Of a stretch of 64,000 nucleotides of DNA, positions 1 to 11,337 are shown one piece after another. Source of the stretch: Cylicocyclus nassatus (lineage: Eukaryota; Nematoda; Chromadorea; Rhabditida; Strongylidae); assembly GCA_958299035.1 (NCBI GenBank), contig CATQJL010000305.1, forward strand, positions 67,982,792 through 68,046,791, written 5' to 3'. Each line of letters begins with the position of its first letter. The stretch's first letter is position 1. The translations under genes and the position numbers were made by a program. Below the pieces are notes generated by a model. The model was not told where the DNA came from and did not search any database. It was given only the letters and a program-made list of their open reading frames with translations.

Positions 1-840
1 TATGCTAAAAAGTAATAGTCTCTCCCTACCTCTGTCACCCCTCTCGCCCCTCCCCCTATTTCACTTGGGTTTATGTCAAGAGGAGCGATTTTTGTTGCCA
101 GACGGGCAGCATATAGCACATATTTAGTGTTTTACAAAGTTCTGGAGTTACTTGAAATTTCAAAGAAAACTTCAAACAGTTAGCAAGCCAATAGACTTTG
201 TCCGGCACTTTTTTCACACTCCCATAGCCCGAAATTGGAGTTTAGGTTGGTGACAGCTGGGAAAATCGCGCCTCTTGACCGTCTCCCATTTCACTTCACC
301 CCCAAATACTGCCTGAACCTTGTAGGAAATTCGGTTTTTAAAAGGCTAAAAATCTAGGATGCATGCTTTTTTGAGGGAGTGGATTTCTTAGAGCTGCAAG
401 AAATATGCTCTCTATACCTCAGTTGAAAGCTTTTGGAGAGCTCATCAAAAATCAAGGGTTGTCGGTCAAAATCTAATTTTACATGATTTTTTTTTTGATT
501 TTGATCATCATTTTAATATTTCACAGCATTGCTGAGCGTTTCAGTGCTTATCGTGCGGTGGGGTTTGCGCATCATTACTTTGATAAACTCTAAAAGGGCA
601 TTTGAGAGCTTTCTGCTAATAAACGAGAGGCGCTATGTTTTTGAAGTCCTATGGATACCCTTATGGCTTGAAATCCACGAATATAGCTTACTCGTTTGCA
701 AACAACTTATTTATTATAAAAGAATTTGGAGTAAATTCTTGTCATTATGGCCTACGTTAGATAATATTTTGATTTATGATTTATTTGCCTTTCATATTAT
801 TACAATATGCGGCACCCAAACAAACTGATCCATTCTAAAG
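1..840. other. Non-coding stretch with a short inverted repeat
   Basis: I see no supported gene here. An imperfect inverted repeat joins about 75-93 (GTCAAGAGGAGCGATTTT) to about 263-281 (AAAATCGCGCCTCTTGAC), which may be the remains of a small hairpin element. An open frame at 529-828 has no recognisable domain and lies in low-complexity T-rich DNA. Confidence 0.4.
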
Positions 841-849
841 TGAGTGATC

Positions 850-1130
850 TTACTCTTTGTCAATTGCAAGTGCCAAGCTTCTTCTAAAATTCGCCTTTCC
901 ATCTCGTTAGGGCCAATTCGAGTCGTGTTCTCTTCAAGGCTTCTTGCAGTTCTTGTAGTCGGACTTCGGTTGACAGGCCTCTCACATTGAATGTTCCGAT
1001 GTGTATACAGTCGTTGTTGGGAAGGAACATACTTGATCCTGCTGTTCCGGGGCTTCCTGGATCAAGGGGTTCGACGTCCGGTAGGGTGGGGAAGAGCGGT
1101 CAAAATGACCGACCAGTCGAGGGACGTGTA
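850..1130 (-). mobile_element. Fragment of an RTE-type endonuclease N-terminus
   Basis: Read on the minus strand, about 1020-860 encodes a short piece beginning IHIGTFNVRGLSTEVRLQEL. This is the usual opening of the APE-like endonuclease of RTE-type non-LTR retrotransposons (G-T-F/W-N-V-R-G-L, then a helix rich in L, E and R). The frame runs on for about 30 residues and decays, and no reverse transcriptase follows. It is an isolated relic, a different copy from the RTE elements at 11.3-14.4 kb and 58.4-62.7 kb. The family call is confident, the exact ends are not. Confidence 0.55.
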
Positions 1131-1143
1131 GAAATGAACTCCT

Positions 1144-1225
1144 CAGATAATATTATATTATCATATTATTATATTATTATTATTATATTATTATATTATT
1201 ATTATATTAATATATTGTATAAATA
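1144..1225. repeat. ATT/TTA trinucleotide-rich microsatellite
   Basis: Nearly pure repetition of ATT/TAT units for about 80 bases, only A and T apart from a single C. It lies directly after the endonuclease fragment and before the left edge of duplication copy A. Confidence 0.9.
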
Positions 1226-2891
1226 AGTCACGTGGATGTAACCGTCGATTGCTTTAATAGAATAAAAAAACGCTGCTAAAACGCGCATAAGCACTGCTCT
1301 AGCATCTCAAGTGCCAATTTCGCAACGAAGCATTTGTTGGTTTTTATTCGATTGACGTGCTCCTTAGCTGCTCTATAATAGCTCAAAGACATCCTAGTAA
1401 GTCAAATCTCCCTTCTCATGCCTTCTAAAGCAAAAAAAACCCTCGGAAAGACTTCCGACTAGCTCTAAATAGCGACGAGCTCTTTTTCCCAGCGCTACCG
1501 GTTCTCTACCAGAGCAGATCGAAAATTTATAGATTATGAGGGGGAAAAGCGAAAATCGTGAGCGTGTAATGCGCCCCTTAAGAAGTGTCGTCCTCGCTTT
1601 TCGAATGAGTGTCGTAGTAGAAGACGAGACTGTAGTGCACTTGAGGTCAGCGGTGTAGCAAGATTCAAAGCTGATGTTGGCTTGATTATACCATAAAAAT
1701 GACAAGAATGGAAGAGTTAGGAGCTACATATATTAACGAACATTTACCCACATCTCAAATTATGTCTCATTTTGTGCGCAACTGCTTACAATTTTATTAT
1801 ATCTGGGATTCCTGATCCTCTAACTACACCCTCCCTCTTCGATCTTTTGAAAATAGCTAAAATATTTCCGTATTATACGTCGTACTTCCTGGCAATGTAA
1901 TAAACTATGTTGGATGTTTTGATTTAAGCTCTTTCAAGTTCTTTTTAGCAACTACGGCAAAAACTTGTAGGAAATTTGATCCTTACCTTATGGTACCAGT
2001 GTCCATGAGTGCATTGGTCAGATGTGGTACACAGAGCAGCCACGACGTTTTGAAGAGTCATTGGTGCCCACTGGACATAGATTGATCAGGCCTGGAACCA
2101 AATTTCCGAATAAAATCAAGTGAGAAATATTAAAGCTGGCAATCATCAGTGCAACAAACGAAAATGGAACAGACAAATTTTGAAAGGAATCAAAGGTGTT
2201 CCTTACATCTCGGCACAAGAAGACATGGCGGATTGGCACAATCCGGTTCAATAAGTTGACAGGTGTCTGCTCCGTTAGTGCATATGTAGGTAAGATTTGA
2301 ATAAGTACAATATTGAGATAGTCAGTTGCAAGACAAATGGATAAAAAACAAAACATCGACACCAAGTAAAAGATTTTTATTGTAGGTAAACAAGAAAACT
2401 ACAGCGAAAAATGCAAAAAAATCGGTTTATTTCCTGGTCTATCTACTCGTGCCACACGCAAAACATAAACTCTATTTCCTTTGGCGCATTGAATCATCTC
2501 TAGAAAAAATTACCTACATTACATCTTCACAGACATTCTTACACTTGCAAGCAGGATCTGGACATCCAAACACGGTCATTTTGAGCCCGTACGCGCATTG
2601 CTTCGAGCATTTCACTCCACAAAGTCGCAAATCTGGAAGATTCCTTGAGATTATATATATATATACCGTAGGTTTGTGCAGCACATATAAGGCTAGAAAA
2701 TTGAAAATAAAACGCACTTGAAAAAATTAAGCGTTGAGTCTATTCCGCATGCACAATCCTGAAAGCTCTTTGGGAGTGAAAATGCGTTCTTCATACAGTT
2801 CCTTATACTGATGCAATAAGCTTTCCGCTAAGCTACCCTCGCTTCCTCCTGGTATTGTCGAACCCCGCACATAGGTGCCATAATGCCCGAC

Positions 2892-4247
2892 CATAGTCAA
2901 GCTTGTGATGCGACTGTCGCAACGGGGGGTCGTAAGAGGGTATCTAAGTTGGGGGGAGGGGGGTCGTAAGAGGAGGTAGTTTGGCTAAAATACTCTAGTC
3001 TTAAAAGGGAATCAAAAAGCAGACAATTAGTTATGTTGTTTACAATAAATCTATAAAATGTGGAAATCAGAATAAAAAAGATAAAAAAATCTGTAGAAAT
3101 TCTTAAAAAAAACATTTACAAGAGCTCAAAACACTTTTGAAGGATGTATTATTTAATAGAAATGCTAAATATACCGATTGCTCCAGAAATCTTGCTTCTG
3201 AAGCCTTCTTGAAGCCTCACACACTCGACAAAAGCGCACATCTAGATCAACGATGACAATCAATAATTCGTAAATATTTTTGTAATGCAATTTATACGGC
3301 CCTTAGAATTTATTTGTACTTTGAATAAGCTCTATTGTTACTGTACGAAATCTGGTGTTATTTTGTGAACTCTGGATTTAATTATGATTTTAAGTATGGT
3401 AGCAAAAGGTGAGGAAAGGGGGGTCGTATCTGGGTCGCATCTAAATTTCTTCGGAGCTATTGAAGCTTGTTGGCTGCAATTCTGCTGTAATATGAGGCCA
3501 TCCTCCTCTTTTTTCTCATAAAAATTGCAGGCTGTTTTATAATTCTCTGGTAAGTTACAAAATTTTAAGCTCAAAAATCCCAGTTTTTGCTTTTTAGGAT
3601 CGCATCTAAATTTTCGAGAGTCGCATCTAAATTTTCACGAGCTTACTGCCCCTCAAGAGCGAAACTTTTTCTTTGAATAGTCTGGGCACTATACTACAGA
3701 ACTTGTGCTTTGCAGCATCTCAGTCTTTTCCTGGCCTTAGTTACGAATTTTCAAACTACCGTGCTCATGCACGTTTTTGACGTCGTTCTGGACGGCGCTC
3801 AAGCGGTTTTTCTCGCGGGAGAAACTGTGGAAGAAGTAGGAAGTAAGCTTCTTAGTCGAAAATATCTTTTGTAGTTGAAGAATGTCATTTTTTCTCCGTG
3901 CAAAAATTTGCGTCGCCTACGGGAATCGAATTTGCTAGCCTGAAGTATGCCTGACAATATAAAAAACTTGCAGAATCTCAAACATTATTAAAGGTGTGTA
4001 TGTCTGCTACAAATGATGGACGCACCCATTGGCCTAGAAATTCTGCTTCCGAAACCTCAATGAAGTTCTCACGCAGTGTTTTTTGAGATTGACATTCGTT
4101 TGTGCAGGTTACCACGAGGAATGTGGGCAGGAGAAAGGGGGATAAAAGGGTGAGGGTGGGGGGGGGGGGAGAGGGAAGGGGGGGGGGGGTCGTACGGATG
4201 GGTACCTTCAAGGGGGGGGGTCGTAAATGAGGGTCCCGGATCGCATC
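2892..4247. mobile_element. 1.36-kb G-run-rich segment present in copy A only
   Basis: Copy B joins directly at 34971/34972 where copy A has this segment, so its limits come from comparing the two. It carries repeated motifs GGGGGGTCGTA and TCGCATCTAAATTT (near 2925-2975, 3418-3450, 3600-3640, 4180-4250) and long G runs at 4157-4220. The ends share GATGCGA in inverted orientation, and an internal block near 3190-3230 recurs in diverged form near 4040-4080. No coding sequence is recognisable. It lies in the large intron between exons 9 and 10 of the inhibitor pseudogene. It could be an insertion in A or a deletion in B; the inverted ends favour an inserted element. Confidence 0.6.
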
Positions 4248-7105
4248 TAAGCCCGTGGACGTTTGACAAATAAAGCGCATAGGCCATACGAGTCGCGCAT
4301 AAAAGCTGACACTGTGCAACTGGAGCTAGTAGCTTCGTTTATCTACGAAAGGGCTCAGACTTTTCAATCCTAAACTTGAAATTGCACAAGGGTTTTGACT
4401 TTTAGGCGCTAGAGATTAACTCTACTTGACGATGTACTGAGGTCTTGACCTTTCCGGGTAGCTGTCATGACAGGCGGCTTGACGTGACTGAATAGAGTCA
4501 GCAGGGTAAACATAGCGGTACAGTTCATAGGGTACTTGGGTAAGGATATTATCCAGAGGGTCGATAGTCTAGGATCGGCATTTTGGATGACCTGCACTAA
4601 AAGCTCGAGCAAAATCTTGTAATCCACTATCTTATTCCTATCAATTTTTTTCTAATTCTCCCCTACATCTTCCTAGAATTTTCAGAATTTTTTTGCGTCT
4701 TTTTAGAGTCTGTGGACCTTCAAAAAAATATGGATACAAATTGGATTTTTCGAAAAGTTTCTGCATACCTCATTAGTAAGTCAAGTCCTAACTAATTGCT
4801 CCCCCGTATGCAACATGTTTGTTAATACAAGTGGATCGAACCTCCCATCAACCTTACTTGGGCAAATAGTCAAAGAGTACTTGAACCAGATCATGTATAG
4901 GAATAGGTACTTTAGCATAAGTCACAACTTTGCGCAAAAAAAGGAAAAATTCCGATACTCATTTGTGCAAAATTCACAAATTGATTTTTGAATATTCTAG
5001 CAACTAAGGTGAGATCAAACAATTTATAACTGAAGATCACATAGAAGCGAAGATTGTAAAAAGGCTGTTTTTACCTCTACACATATCGTCTCTTCTCATA
5101 CCAATAGGTACAGACGATCCAGCAATTTCCATTCCGTAGTTCACGTCTACCCTCCAACAAATTCGCTCATCGCATTGGATCGGAGAAAACTGAAATTGGC
5201 GGTGATATTTAAGGATGCAGATTTGCAGAATTTGATTCGAAAAGTGAAAGCAGTATAACAAAAGAACTCACTTTGCCATTACTGTCGCCTTTTGGAACAT
5301 AACCATACTTCAGCTTTTGTTCAGGAAGTTTCTTGACGGCTATTGCGAAATACATGCAATCTAAGTGATATGTGTTAGAAATGAAATACAAAGAAGAACT
5401 CGGCCATCGGATATGAAAGAATTCAAGGGTCAAAAGAATATTAGAAAGTAAAAACGAAGTCCTGGGATTCGTGATGTTGAGAGGTATTAAAGAAATGGAT
5501 GTCCTGGATAGATTCGTAACTCTTCAGCAGCATTTTGCAGAATAGTTTTTTCATTCAAATCAAAATGATTTGGTATATTAACTCACTCGTAGCGTTCGTT
5601 GGATCAACGTACACAGATCCGGGCATTCTTACAGCATTTCTCCACATCCTTACAGTCATCCGAACATTTTATGTAAGCTAAAAAACTTCCTTATTCCTGG
5701 ATTACAACAACAGCTATTTTTCCCACTTGTGCACGCTTTCTCATCCCCAGCAGGAGGACACGTTCCAGCCTTCTGTTGTGGGACAGATGTCTTGACCGCG
5801 AAAGTAAAACTCACATTCTTGATTTTTTTGTGAAAAAAGCAAATCGACCTATCATAAGCGATACTGGCGCTATTGTAGCACTTACTGGACGTATTGGTTC
5901 ACTTAGAGCGGGAAGAACATTTGCTGTAGCGGTAGCCAGGCATGGAAGGACCTCGCTTGAGAATAATAAACTTTTTATGTGTAAAAGAAGAAAACATAAA
6001 AATTTTGGCAGCTTTTGCAGAAGGATCAAAAATATTACACTCACCTTGTATGGGCTGCATAGGTAATTGGTTTCCATGGGGAAGCCTGCTAGTGGGAACA
6101 TACATTCACGCCCACAACCATTTGAAAAGCAAATTTGATGCCCTAAGATGGTAATTAACTAACTTCACTCAAGATGGTGAAGTTGAATCTAAATACCAAA
6201 GGCAATGTGTCGTTAGTAGGAGTTTCGAAAATATAAAACAGTGAAAATCTCAGAAATGAAAGCAATGGATGAAAAAAAAGAGTGAAAATTTCAGAAATGA
6301 AAGCAATGGATGAAAAAAAAAGCGGCTAGCCATACGGGCTGAATTTTTACCAAAGGCTCCAGCTTTATTTTTGTGCTCATTACAACAAAAAGCATTTTTC
6401 TCATAAAGAGTTTTAACACTTCTTCGAACTGTACTTTCTTTCATCTTTTTAGTTAATTTGAAGTATTTTATGAAGCAGAAGAGAGGGCACTCGATATTTG
6501 TGAAAAAGCGTGGAAGCCCTTTAAATGCTATCTTTCTATGAAAGTTCCTACAAACCTGGACAATCGCTATCCGTCTTACATTGCACGTTACATAATCCAC
6601 CAATGATTCGAGGGCACTCGTGTCGCGGTGCACCTATTAACAGAGATAATTAAAGTTTTTCATTGAATTCATTCGGTCTCTTAGCTGGTCCCATTACTTG
6701 GACTGGTACGTAGCGTATATAAGGAGTCATTCGCACATTAGAAGACTTTATGCAGAAGCCTATTGTTCGTCTTTTGTAGGAGCTGCAGCAAGGCCCTAGA
6801 GGTCACGAAAGTAAGCCCGAGGCAGATTCCTCAATATTTTTCCCAGCTGGGATGAAATTCACTGCGTTTGATGGTTGGGAACTCGCAAAAACATAAGCAG
6901 TTTTCAAAAAACTTTTTTTTCTATCTGGAATGAATTCAACCGCCTTCAAAAGCACAAAGTTCTCGCAACTGCAGAAGTTGCATGGTTGAGTGACCCATTC
7001 GCTGGACAATAAGATGTTGTGACTCTTCCGAACTTCGAAGACGAGTAATTATCCGACGTCCACTAATTTTCCGCCTATATTGATCGTGAAAAGGACCAGT
7101 TATAG

Positions 7106-7600
7106 ATGAAGGATATGAGACAATATTATATCATAGGTAATGACTGGGTAATTCAAAGAAGGAGACGTACGGAAAGAGGAGGAATTTTTATAAATTACGC
7201 AGGCCTGAGACATTTATATCAGAAGAACAAAGCTCATGAGCATAATCAATGGCATGTTTTCTCTTCCAAAAACTGTAGTGACGAATTACAAGAGTGGACG
7301 GCAAAGGTTTGGTGATAAAAAATTTGATTGATAAATTCTGTTTTTCTAGCTATATGCAATTTTTGCAAGAAGACGTTACGTATCGGGGACTTCAAATGAT
7401 ATTCGCAGAAGAAGGAAGATTTCGGGCAAGAAGAGGACAGCAATATATGAATGCTTAAAGTATGTTAGGTAAATGTATCAGGGAAAAGCATCGATTTAGT
7501 TCAGTTGAAAAGGAAGGGACGAGGTAAAAGGGGTCGCTGAAAAGTATTGGGGAGGAGGAGGATTGATTTCAAACAGGAAATACTTTTTCTTGCGCAGTTA
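7106..7600 (+). pseudogene. Unrecognised plus-strand ORF inside intron 2 of the copy-A pseudogene (frameshifted)
   Basis: An open frame runs 7106-7315 and matches the N-terminal half of the 118-residue ORF at 37766-38122. Here about four bases are missing near 7312, which ends the frame early. Further downstream near 7490-7540 a frame ending in a basic KRKGRGKRGR tail also has a partner in copy B. Charged, helix-like composition and a stretch KNKAHEHNQWH are visible, but I recognise no family. It may be a nested gene on the strand opposite the inhibitor gene, or an old transposon-derived piece. Confidence 0.3.
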
Positions 7601-8039
7601 TACCTAATCTTCAGTATGTTGAGCTATAGCTTGATGGTAAAAGGTAAAAGAAGATATTCTTGACAACTGAATCAGAGCATTGTCGACGGCAGTTTTTCAA
7701 CTAGTAAAGAACAATCAGCCATTCTCACCTGTGCTAGAAATACATCCAGCAACACCTCCGATAACAGTGCAATGCTCGCCAATAGCACAGAGTTTGAACT
7801 TAAGAAAATTATAGCCAAATTCTACAGCATCATTTGCTACCCATAGCCTACCTTGCAAGGATCCGCAGCACATTCACATGCGCATTCCTCGTTATTTTGA
7901 CGCTGATATCCATTTATACATAATAAATTACAATTCGGGGGTCGCACAGCACAAGAATCCTCAATAAGAGGAGGAAACACTGCAGCACTAATGACTTCAG
8001 CGAAGCAAATTAGTAGCAGAATCATGGCGATTAGCACAG

Positions 8040-10380
8040 TTTCGAGTTAAACATTAATAGAAATCGATCTTGATGTTAGGCAGTAGAGGAATATTGGCTT
8101 GTTTCACTTCATTTTCGAGCTGGATTCGACAATCGACAAGCTGGGAAGAAGAGAGACCGGTAGCGGGGTGTGACTACCGTGCGTCGTGGGCGTGGTCAAT
8201 GTTTGATGTGTTCACGATTGAGTTGTTGGCTACGGAACAACAAACAGTAGATGTTTTGACCTTTGTGACGTATTAAGTAATGAGAAAAAAGAACATCCGA
8301 AATCAAACGATTTTATATGTCTTGCAACAAAAAATTGTGAAAAAAAATTGCTCGAAAATGTTCATAAACCATATCATCTTATGGTCCAAAAATTCGCGTT
8401 TTAAATCCATCAAGTCGTTGCAACGACAAACTGCTCAAACAATACTAGACGCACTAGACTTTTGTCAGACAATATTTTTTTAGTGATTTTACGAGTACGT
8501 TGGTCTATGAAGTTGAATCATCGTATTTAGCTTGCTTAGCTTTAGCTTACTTTCGAATTTTCATTCCAAACTTTTAACGCAGCTTTGATCACCAACAGAG
8601 ATAGCAAAGCTCTTGCACATGTCTAAGTTGGCTGTAAATATTTTTGTTCCGAAATGCGGATTTTCAATAAAATTTAGGTTAGGCGAGACATTTCGAAGCT
8701 ACTGTAACATTCGAACTTGAAATCCTTTAGCAAAGAAAAAAATCTTTCATTATGGCTTTAAATCCAGAAACTCAGTCCCTCAACTTTCTAACTTTTTTCC
8801 ATGTTGTGGTGGATGCACAAACGAGTTACTTGAGTTAGTAACTGGATGCACACAAGTTTTCGCGAATAAGAATAAAATTTGTAATTTGCTAAGTCAAACT
8901 TCAATATGTAGGAACAAAAAAATCTTCTCCTTTTGCGCGCCACAAAAAACTAATGTTTCTCAATCCTTTGCACCTTTTCCAAAAAAAAATCTCAAGCGGG
9001 GGACACATTCTGATTATTAAATTACTCTTTCCAGAATTACCAAGATTTTAAATAAAGTTCGTATGCAACGTATCTGCGAGTAGCTAGAACAACAGAAATC
9101 ATTCATTAGCCAAGCAAATAGTGCTTTTTCATCACATGCTTCTTACGCATGAAAATCTTGCATTTGCTGCATTTATTGAGAATACTAGAGGTTTTATTGT
9201 AAACACCAAATGGGATAAAAATTTTGACAATGGACTTTTGACAGAGACGCGAGAGCTGCACAAATTCTCAACAATTGAAAAGAATAGTTCAACATTTGCC
9301 TTCTAGCATTTTCAAGAACCAAATTTAAAAATATAGCTCGACAGGTTTTACTGACAACTTGTATCGTCGGGACATGCCAACGTTCATGCTTTCATTGAGC
9401 AACGCCAAAAAGCTATTGTTTTACTTTTTGTAAAATATCAGAAACAGAATAGTTCTCTGAAAATGGAGGAGTTCGAATATATTCAACACAAGTGGAACTA
9501 TGGGTTATCTAGATGGATCTAATACAGATGTGTTCTCTCAAATTGTGGTGAATTTCTGAAAACACATGATGTTATTGTTCTCCTAAAATTTAGTCAAAAA
9601 TTTTTGAATATGCTGCTAACAGCAATTTTGTAAATGTGTGAGTCAATATTTCGCAATAACCGTCAAAATCAGCAAGGGTATCTCAAAAGATAGTTATAAG
9701 CACTTTGTGTCTTACTTTTTAAGTTGCACAAGTACTTGCTTACCATTGGTCTGCGAGTTTTGAACCAAACCACGGAAAAATTATCCAGTCGAACATACGC
9801 TTCCAAAGAATTAATGAAAGAATTATTTAGAACTTTACATCTAGAGGGAACCTACTTTTAAAATTTTGTTTTTCTTGCTGCTTGTTTTTCTGCTTTGACA
9901 CTTGGAGAAAACTGTTGGTTGGAAGTAATCGAAGACGACATCAAAGGATTTAAGGCGTCAAAGGCGTTTATTAGGCGTTTTTCGTTTTACTCGACATTAC
10001 GTTGAACAGGAGTGCTGAGAAGGAAAGAGGCCTCAACCATAAATTACAGTTTACCCTCCTGGAAGGAAGAGCACACCAAGTGAATGTAGGTAAGCAGTGG
10101 ACGTGATAGTGATGGAAACATCTTACGAGGTCATAAGTTGGTGTCTAAAGCTGACAAGCTGCAATAAACAGGAACTTAAAATAGACTTGCAGATTACTCT
10201 TTATTAGTCTTGTTCATGTCTTCAATTTCATAGTGTAGTTTTTGCAATCTATCTCGCACTTTATAACGATTCCCGTATTTGTGAAAAGATAAAAATCAGG
10301 CACCTGAAAGATTCCAATTCACTCTCAATTGCCTTCGAAGTGTATTTTGCTTGTTTCGGACGATATTTCGAGTAGTTAGG
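8040..10380. other. Copy-A upstream region without a clear gene
   Basis: This is upstream DNA of the inhibitor pseudogene. It aligns with copy B at 39886-42181 over its whole length. A short plus-strand frame around 9380-9521 ending KMEEFEYIQHKWNYGLSRWI is nearly identical in both copies (B: 41168-41362), but the part upstream of it differs and is broken in A, so I do not call a gene. Near 9950 copy A has a small local expansion of an AAGGCGT-type unit that copy B lacks. Confidence 0.4.
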
Positions 10381-11321
10381 TTGTGTTTTTTTTTCTCAAG
10401 GAAAATATGTAGAGTTGACGGTGCTTCCTGTTGCTTTCAATGATTTTGTTGTTTCTAAAATTCTGCTTCTTTTGTTTTTCTGATTTTACTAGTCAAAGCT
10501 GCTTTTTCAATTCCACTACTGGTCTTTCCACTATAGACATTTTTGGCAGAAAAAATTCATAACTGAGAAGAAAACAAGAAAGGACGAAAACAGAAAGTAC
10601 TACGAGGTTGGTCGGTGAAATGAGTGGAAGTGTCGTACTTTCTTGAATACTTTCGAACAAACATCTTACGACAGACCTTTTATTATGCGTTAATATGGGT
10701 TTCCTCTAGCAGTACACATTCCACTCATACATGAATTAGAAGATATATGGAGCAGTGCGAATGACTACTGAGAACAGGCGGTAATAGATTCAAATAAATC
10801 GCGAGAGGTCATTAAGTGACGTCTCCCAATTACATGTCCTTTTACATGTTTCCAATATATTCTTTAATTTTCTTTTGGCTTCCTTTATTGAGAACTTTTG
10901 AAGTTTTTTGGGAACTACCGCGGAAGCTGCGCTACCGGTATAGTTCTTAGCCCCGAGACAAATAATCTGAAAACACTAAAAAAGAATCTTCTCATTACAA
11001 CTTGTTAGCACATATGAAGTTTCCATAAACGTCCTTCGATATTCAGTAGTGCGGATTCGCTCATCGCATCGCATATCAGCCTACGCGGATAAAAAGAATG
11101 CGACCAGAATTTCACATTGATTTTGGCGCTCAGGGCCCAAACTCTTCAGCCGCATTCGAAACTATTAGTGTCATCTTAAATCATTAGTCCTTCCTTCGTA
11201 CTTCCCTCCTAATAGGTTCCAGCTTCAAGATGTTTTCCATGCGATATCTTGGAAAGCAAGTTCGGACAATGTCAGGACGTCTTTGTCAGAACACAATCTG
11301 AATCAGTTGCTCCATAGACAG
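10381..11321. other. Single-copy stretch, nothing recognised
   Basis: This is unique to copy A; the corresponding part of copy B was replaced. It is AT-rich with no long open frame on either strand, and no inverted repeat stands out. Confidence 0.4.
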
Positions 11322-11337
11322 TGAAAAATGCTTTTAT

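Larger units (their letters stand above)
2018..8025 (-). pseudogene. Pseudogene of the WAP/thyroglobulin/antistasin secreted inhibitor (copy A)
   Basis: All 12 exons of the intact copy-B gene can be found: 7852-8025, 7729-7798, 6556-6633, 6045-6142, about 5849-5934, about 5720-5806, 5588-5677, 5272-5360, 5075-5189, 2518-2632, about 2207-2283 and 2018-2091. The signal peptide (MILLLICFAEVISA) and first exons are open. Exon 4 is one base shorter and shifts frame, and one cysteine of its Cys pair has become Phe. The acceptor AG before exon 5 reads GG, the exon 6 acceptor is altered, and exon 7 lost bases and reaches a stop. The thyroglobulin domain has CWRV for CWCV and lost another Cys (PKG for PKC), and the exon 11 acceptor reads AT. 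So many independent lesions make a working full-length product very unlikely. A truncated secreted N-terminal product remains possible. Confidence 0.85.

Noticed and set aside
529..828. 99-codon plus-strand frame
   Set aside because: No domain, no homologue elsewhere in the window, T-rich low-complexity surroundings and no splice evidence.
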